The translations under genes were made by a program, and so were the position numbers. A DNA stretch of 64,000 nucleotides from Polaromonas sp. (GTDB lineage Bacteria > Pseudomonadota > Gammaproteobacteria > Burkholderiales > Burkholderiaceae_C): assembly GCF_030689685.1 (NCBI RefSeq), contig NZ_JAUYEY010000031.1, forward strand, positions 62,001 through 126,000. Reading direction: 5' to 3'. Position 1 is the stretch's first letter, and the number at the start of each line of letters is the position of its first letter. Under the pieces are notes generated by a model. The model had not been told where the DNA came from. It was given only the letters and a program-made list of their open reading frames with translations, and searched no databases. Of this stretch, positions 60,670 to 64,000 are shown piece after piece.

Positions 60670-63096
60670 ATGCAATTTCCTGAATCCTGGCTGCGCGAAT
60701 TCTGCAACCCGCCGTTGACCACGCAGCAGCTAGCCGACACCCTGACCATGGCCGGCCTGGAGGTCGAAGTACTCAAGCCGGTGGCGCCGTCGTTCACCAA
60801 AATCGTCGTCGGCGAGATCAGGGAGGCTGTACAGCACCCCGACGCTGACCGCCTGCGCGTCTGCCAAGTGGATGTGGGGCAAGGTGCCCTGCTCAACATC
60901 GTTTGCGGCGCGCCGAATGCGCGTGTCGGCATCAAGGTGCCCTGCGCGCTGGTCGGCGCGGAGTTGCCGCCCGGCGAAGACGGCAAACCCTTTCTGATCA
61001 AGGTCGGCAAGCTGCGTGGTGTGGAGAGCCAGGGCATGTTGTGTTCGGCCCGTGAGCTCAAGTTGTCCGAAGACCACGCAGGCCTGCTGGAACTCGCCGC
61101 AGATGCACCGATCGGCCAGAACATTCGTGAGCACCTGCATCTCGATGACACACTGTTCACGCTGAAACTCACGCCCAACCTGGCGCATTGCCTGAGCGTG
61201 TATGGCGTGGCCCGCGAAGTCGCCGCCCTGACAGGTGCGCCGCTGAAAGCCCCGACCTTCCCACCGGTAGCTGTGTCGGGTGCTGACAAACTTCCCGTCA
61301 CCATCAGTGCGCCTGACCTCTGCGGCCGTTTTTCCGGCCGCATCGTACGCAAGGCCAACACCCAGGCGGCCACGCCCGCCTGGATGGTGGATCGTCTCGC
61401 GCGTTGCGGCCAGCGCAGCGTCACCGCGCTGGTGGATATTTCGAACTATGTGATGTTTGAGCTGGGTCGCCCCTCGCATATTTTCGACCTCGACAAGATT
61501 CACGGCGGCCTTGATGTGCGCTGGGGCAAACCCGGCGAATCGCTCAAGCTGCTCAACGGCAACACCGTGACGGTTGACGAAAAAGTCGGCGTGATCGCCG
61601 ATGACCATCAGGTCGAATCGCTGGCCGGCATCATGGGCGGCGACGCCACGGCGGTGTCGGAGGCGACAGAAAACATTTATGTCGAGGCCGCCTTCTGGTG
61701 GCCCAAAGCGATTGCCGGGCGTTCACGCCGCTACAACTTCTCCACCGATGCCGGCCACCGCTTCGAACGCGGTGTCGATCCCGACCAGACGGTTGAGCAC
61801 ATCGAACGCATCACGCAACTGATTTTCGATATTTGCGGCACACCGGACACTGTCTGCGGCCCCATCGACGATGTGCGTGTCAGCATGCCGGAAGCCGCTC
61901 CCGTCACGCTTCGGGTTGCACGCGCCGTCAAGGTCATCGGCATGCCCCTGACACAGGCGCAGTGCGCCGACGCGCTGCTGCGCCTCGGGTTGCCTGTGAC
62001 GGAAGGCGAGGGCACGCTGACGGTGACGCCGCCGAGTTACCGCTTCGACCTGCAGATCGAGGAAGACCTGATCGAGGAAGTGGTGCGTCTGGTCGGCTAC
62101 CAGCAACTGCCGGCGACACCGCCGCTGGCGCCCATCACCGCGCGTATACGCCCGGAAGCGCAGCGCAGTGCATTTGCTGTGCGCCGCGCGCTGGCGGGCC
62201 TAGGCTACCAGGAAACCATCAACTTCAGCTTTGTCGAGGAGCGCTGGGAGCGTGAACTCGCCGGCAACGCCAATCCCATCAAGCTGCTGAACCCGATCGC
62301 CAGCCAAATGAGCGTGATGCGTTCGTCCCTGGTTGGCTCGCTGCTGCAGGTGCTGAAATTCAACCTGGACCGCAAGGCCGGCCGTGTCAATGTGTTTGAG
62401 TTGGGGCGCGTGTTTTTGCGCGACCCGGCCAGCCTGAACACCGACACCACGGTCGCGGGTTTTGACCAGCCGATGCGCGTGGCCGGCCTGGCTTACGGCC
62501 CACGTGAAGGATTGCAGTGGAGCCTGTCCGGCAAGGGCGTAGATTTTTTCGACGTCAAGGGTGATGTGCAGGCCTTGTTGTCGCCGTTGCCGGCGGTGTT
62601 CATGCCGGCCAGCCATCCCGCCATGCATCCCGGACGTTGCGCCAGTGTGGCGGTCAACGGCCAGGCCATCGGTTTTGTCGGCGAGCTGCACCCGCAGTGG
62701 CGCCAGGGCTATGAGCTGGCGCAGGCGCCGATTATTTTTGAACTCGACCTGGACGCCCTGTTGCAGCGGCCTGTGCCCGTGTTCCAGCCGGTCAGCAAGC
62801 TGCAGCCGGTCGAGCGTGACATCGCCGTGATTGTGTCCGAAGGGGTGACACACGCTGCCCTGATGGCGGGCATCCATGGCGCCGACACCCAGGGTTTGCT
62901 GAAGTCTGCCACCCTGTTTGATGTCTACAAACCGCAACAAGGCAATACCGCCATGCAACTCGGCGAAAAAAGCCTGGCGGTACGCTTGGTCCTCGGCAGC
63001 GACGACGCTACACTGACCGACGAACAAATCGAAGCTGTCACTCAGGCGGTGCTGGCCAGTCTCCAGGTTCGGTTGCAGGCGCGCTTGCGTGCCTGA
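60670..63096 (+). CDS. pheT: phenylalanine--tRNA ligase beta subunit
   Basis: [34 protein letters not shown]3/B4 and FDX-ACB-like C-terminus. Confidence 0.97.
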   Translation: MQFPESWLREFCNPPLTTQQLADTLTMAGLEVEVLKPVAPSFTKIVVGEIREAVQHPDADRLRVCQVDVGQGALLNIVCGAPNARVGIKVPCALVGAELPPGEDGKPFLIKVGKLRGVESQGMLCSARELKLSEDHAGLLELAADAPIGQNIREHLHLDDTLFTLKLTPNLAHCLSVYGVAREVAALTGAPLKAPTFPPVAVSGADKLPVTISAPDLCGRFSGRIVRKANTQAATPAWMVDRLARCGQRSVTALVDISNYVMFELGRPSHIFDLDKIHGGLDVRWGKPGESLKLLNGNTVTVDEKVGVIADDHQVESLAGIMGGDATAVSEATENIYVEAAFWWPKAIAGRSRRYNFSTDAGHRFERGVDPDQTVEHIERITQLIFDICGTPDTVCGPIDDVRVSMPEAAPVTLRVARAVKVIGMPLTQAQCADALLRLGLPVTEGEGTLTVTPPSYRFDLQIEEDLIEEVVRLVGYQQLPATPPLAPITARIRPEAQRSAFAVRRALAGLGYQETINFSFVEERWERELAGNANPIKLLNPIASQMSVMRSSLVGSLLQVLKFNLDRKAGRVNVFELGRVFLRDPASLNTDTTVAGFDQPMRVAGLAYGPREGLQWSLSGKGVDFFDVKGDVQALLSPLPAVFMPASHPAMHPGRCASVAVNGQAIGFVGELHPQWRQGYELAQAPIIFELDLDALLQRPVPVFQPVSKLQPVERDIAVIVSEGVTHAALMAGIHGADTQGLLKSATLFDVYKPQQGNTAMQLGEKSLAVRLVLGSDDATLTDEQIEAVTQAVLASLQVRLQARLRA

Positions 63097-63134
63097 GGTT
63101 TCCAACAACAACAGTTATCAGCGAGGAGTGCAGC

Positions 63135-63488
63135 GTGGAATTTTCCGTTGAAAGTCTTGAAAGCCCCGCGCTCACCAAAGCCCATCTGGCCGAATTGTTG
63201 TTTGAACAGATCGGACTGAACAAGCGCGAATCCAAGGACATGATCGACGCTTTTTTTGACCTGATTTCCGACAGCCTGGTCGAAGGCAATGACGTGAAAA
63301 TTTCAGGCTTTGGCAATTTCCAGATTCGCACCAAAGCCCCGCGTCCGGGGCGCAATCCCCGCACCGGAGAGTCGATCCCCATTCAGGCGCGCCGCGTGGT
63401 GACTTTTCATGCCAGCCACAAGCTCAAAGAACACATCCAGGGTCAAACGGCCGGTGCCGTCGACCCGCTGCTTGTTCCGGGCAAATAG
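63135..63488 (+). CDS. ihfA: integration host factor subunit alpha
   Basis: [44 protein letters not shown]. Confidence 0.96.
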   Translation: MEFSVESLESPALTKAHLAELLFEQIGLNKRESKDMIDAFFDLISDSLVEGNDVKISGFGNFQIRTKAPRPGRNPRTGESIPIQARRVVTFHASHKLKEHIQGQTAGAVDPLLVPGK

Positions 63489-63658
63489 TTGCCAGAAGTC
63501 CGTTGGTGGCCACCCCTTGGCCCGGTTAGGGTTTGGATGTCGGTATGAACCCGGCATGGGACCTAAACAACACATCTGAAATATCTCTTTGTAACTATTT
63601 GCGCTAAGTTTGGACTTAGAGTAGATTTGTAGATTTACCGCTTAGCGCATTGATTTAA

Positions 63659-64000
63659 TTGGAGAAAACTCTCCCCCCCATTCCCGCCAAACGTTACTTC
63701 ACCATCGGTGAAGTCAGCGATTTGTGTGGTGTCAAACCTCATGTGCTCCGTTATTGGGAGCAAGAGTTCACGCAGCTACGCCCGATGAAAAGGCGCGGCA
63801 ACCGTCGCTACTACCAGCACCATGAAGTGCTGATGATTCGCAGAATCCGGGATCTGCTCTACGACCAGGGTTTCACCATCAGTGGCGCGCGCAACAAGCT
63901 GCAGGAAATCGTTCAAATCGAACGCGACAAGCGCCGCAATGGTGAAGTGATGCTCGAAGGTGTCGATGTGATGGAAGGAGGCGACTCCATCCTGGATGAC
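63659..64000 (+). CDS. MerR family transcriptional regulator (truncated by window end; probable TTG start)
   Basis: MEKTLPPIPAKRYFTIGEVSDLCGVKPHVLRYWEQEFTQLRPMKRRGNRRYYQ; next to ihfA. Confidence 0.85.
   Translation, partial: MEKTLPPIPAKRYFTIGEVSDLCGVKPHVLRYWEQEFTQLRPMKRRGNRRYYQHHEVLMIRRIRDLLYDQGFTISGARNKLQEIVQIERDKRRNGEVMLEGVDVMEGGDSILDD

Overview
The window looks like chromosomal DNA of a Comamonadaceae-type betaproteobacterium (Polaromonas/Rhodoferax-like; inferred from gene content and order). Most of it is core genome: Liv transporter genes, hemH, hpnCDE, an RND pump, tRNA-Leu, tig-clpP-clpX-lon, tRNAs Gly/Cys/Leu, murI, fumarases of class I and II, an Mrp antiporter operon, acs, ilvD, lgt, a malonate-utilisation cluster, aceA, and thrS-infC-rpmI-rplT-pheS-pheT-ihfA-merR. 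The observations most worth following up are: (1) a Thr-codon-rich leader ORF followed by an intrinsic terminator upstream of thrS, suggesting attenuation; (2) a dispersed palindromic repeat of about 50-65 bp (core AGCAGCTAT-N-ATAGC) with at least a dozen copies, several read in frame inside genes; (3) a 169/170-bp element with terminal inverted repeats and CTAG ends in two copies, one abutting a truncated outer-membrane efflux gene; (4) a decayed integron-cassette-like cluster at 3.8-5.6 kb; (5) paired GTCTT-N4-AAGAC operators upstream of aceA and an 18-bp palindrome upstream of a GntR/malonate cluster; (6) 9-nt periodic inverted repeats on both sides of pheS; (7) a tandem 117-bp duplication forming an ORF coupled to both neighbours; (8) a bacterial alternative oxidase; (9) a Liv-type binding protein with a large in-frame internal deletion. 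No CRISPR array, prophage or complete IS element was seen. All calls come from reading the sequence and translations; no database search was run.
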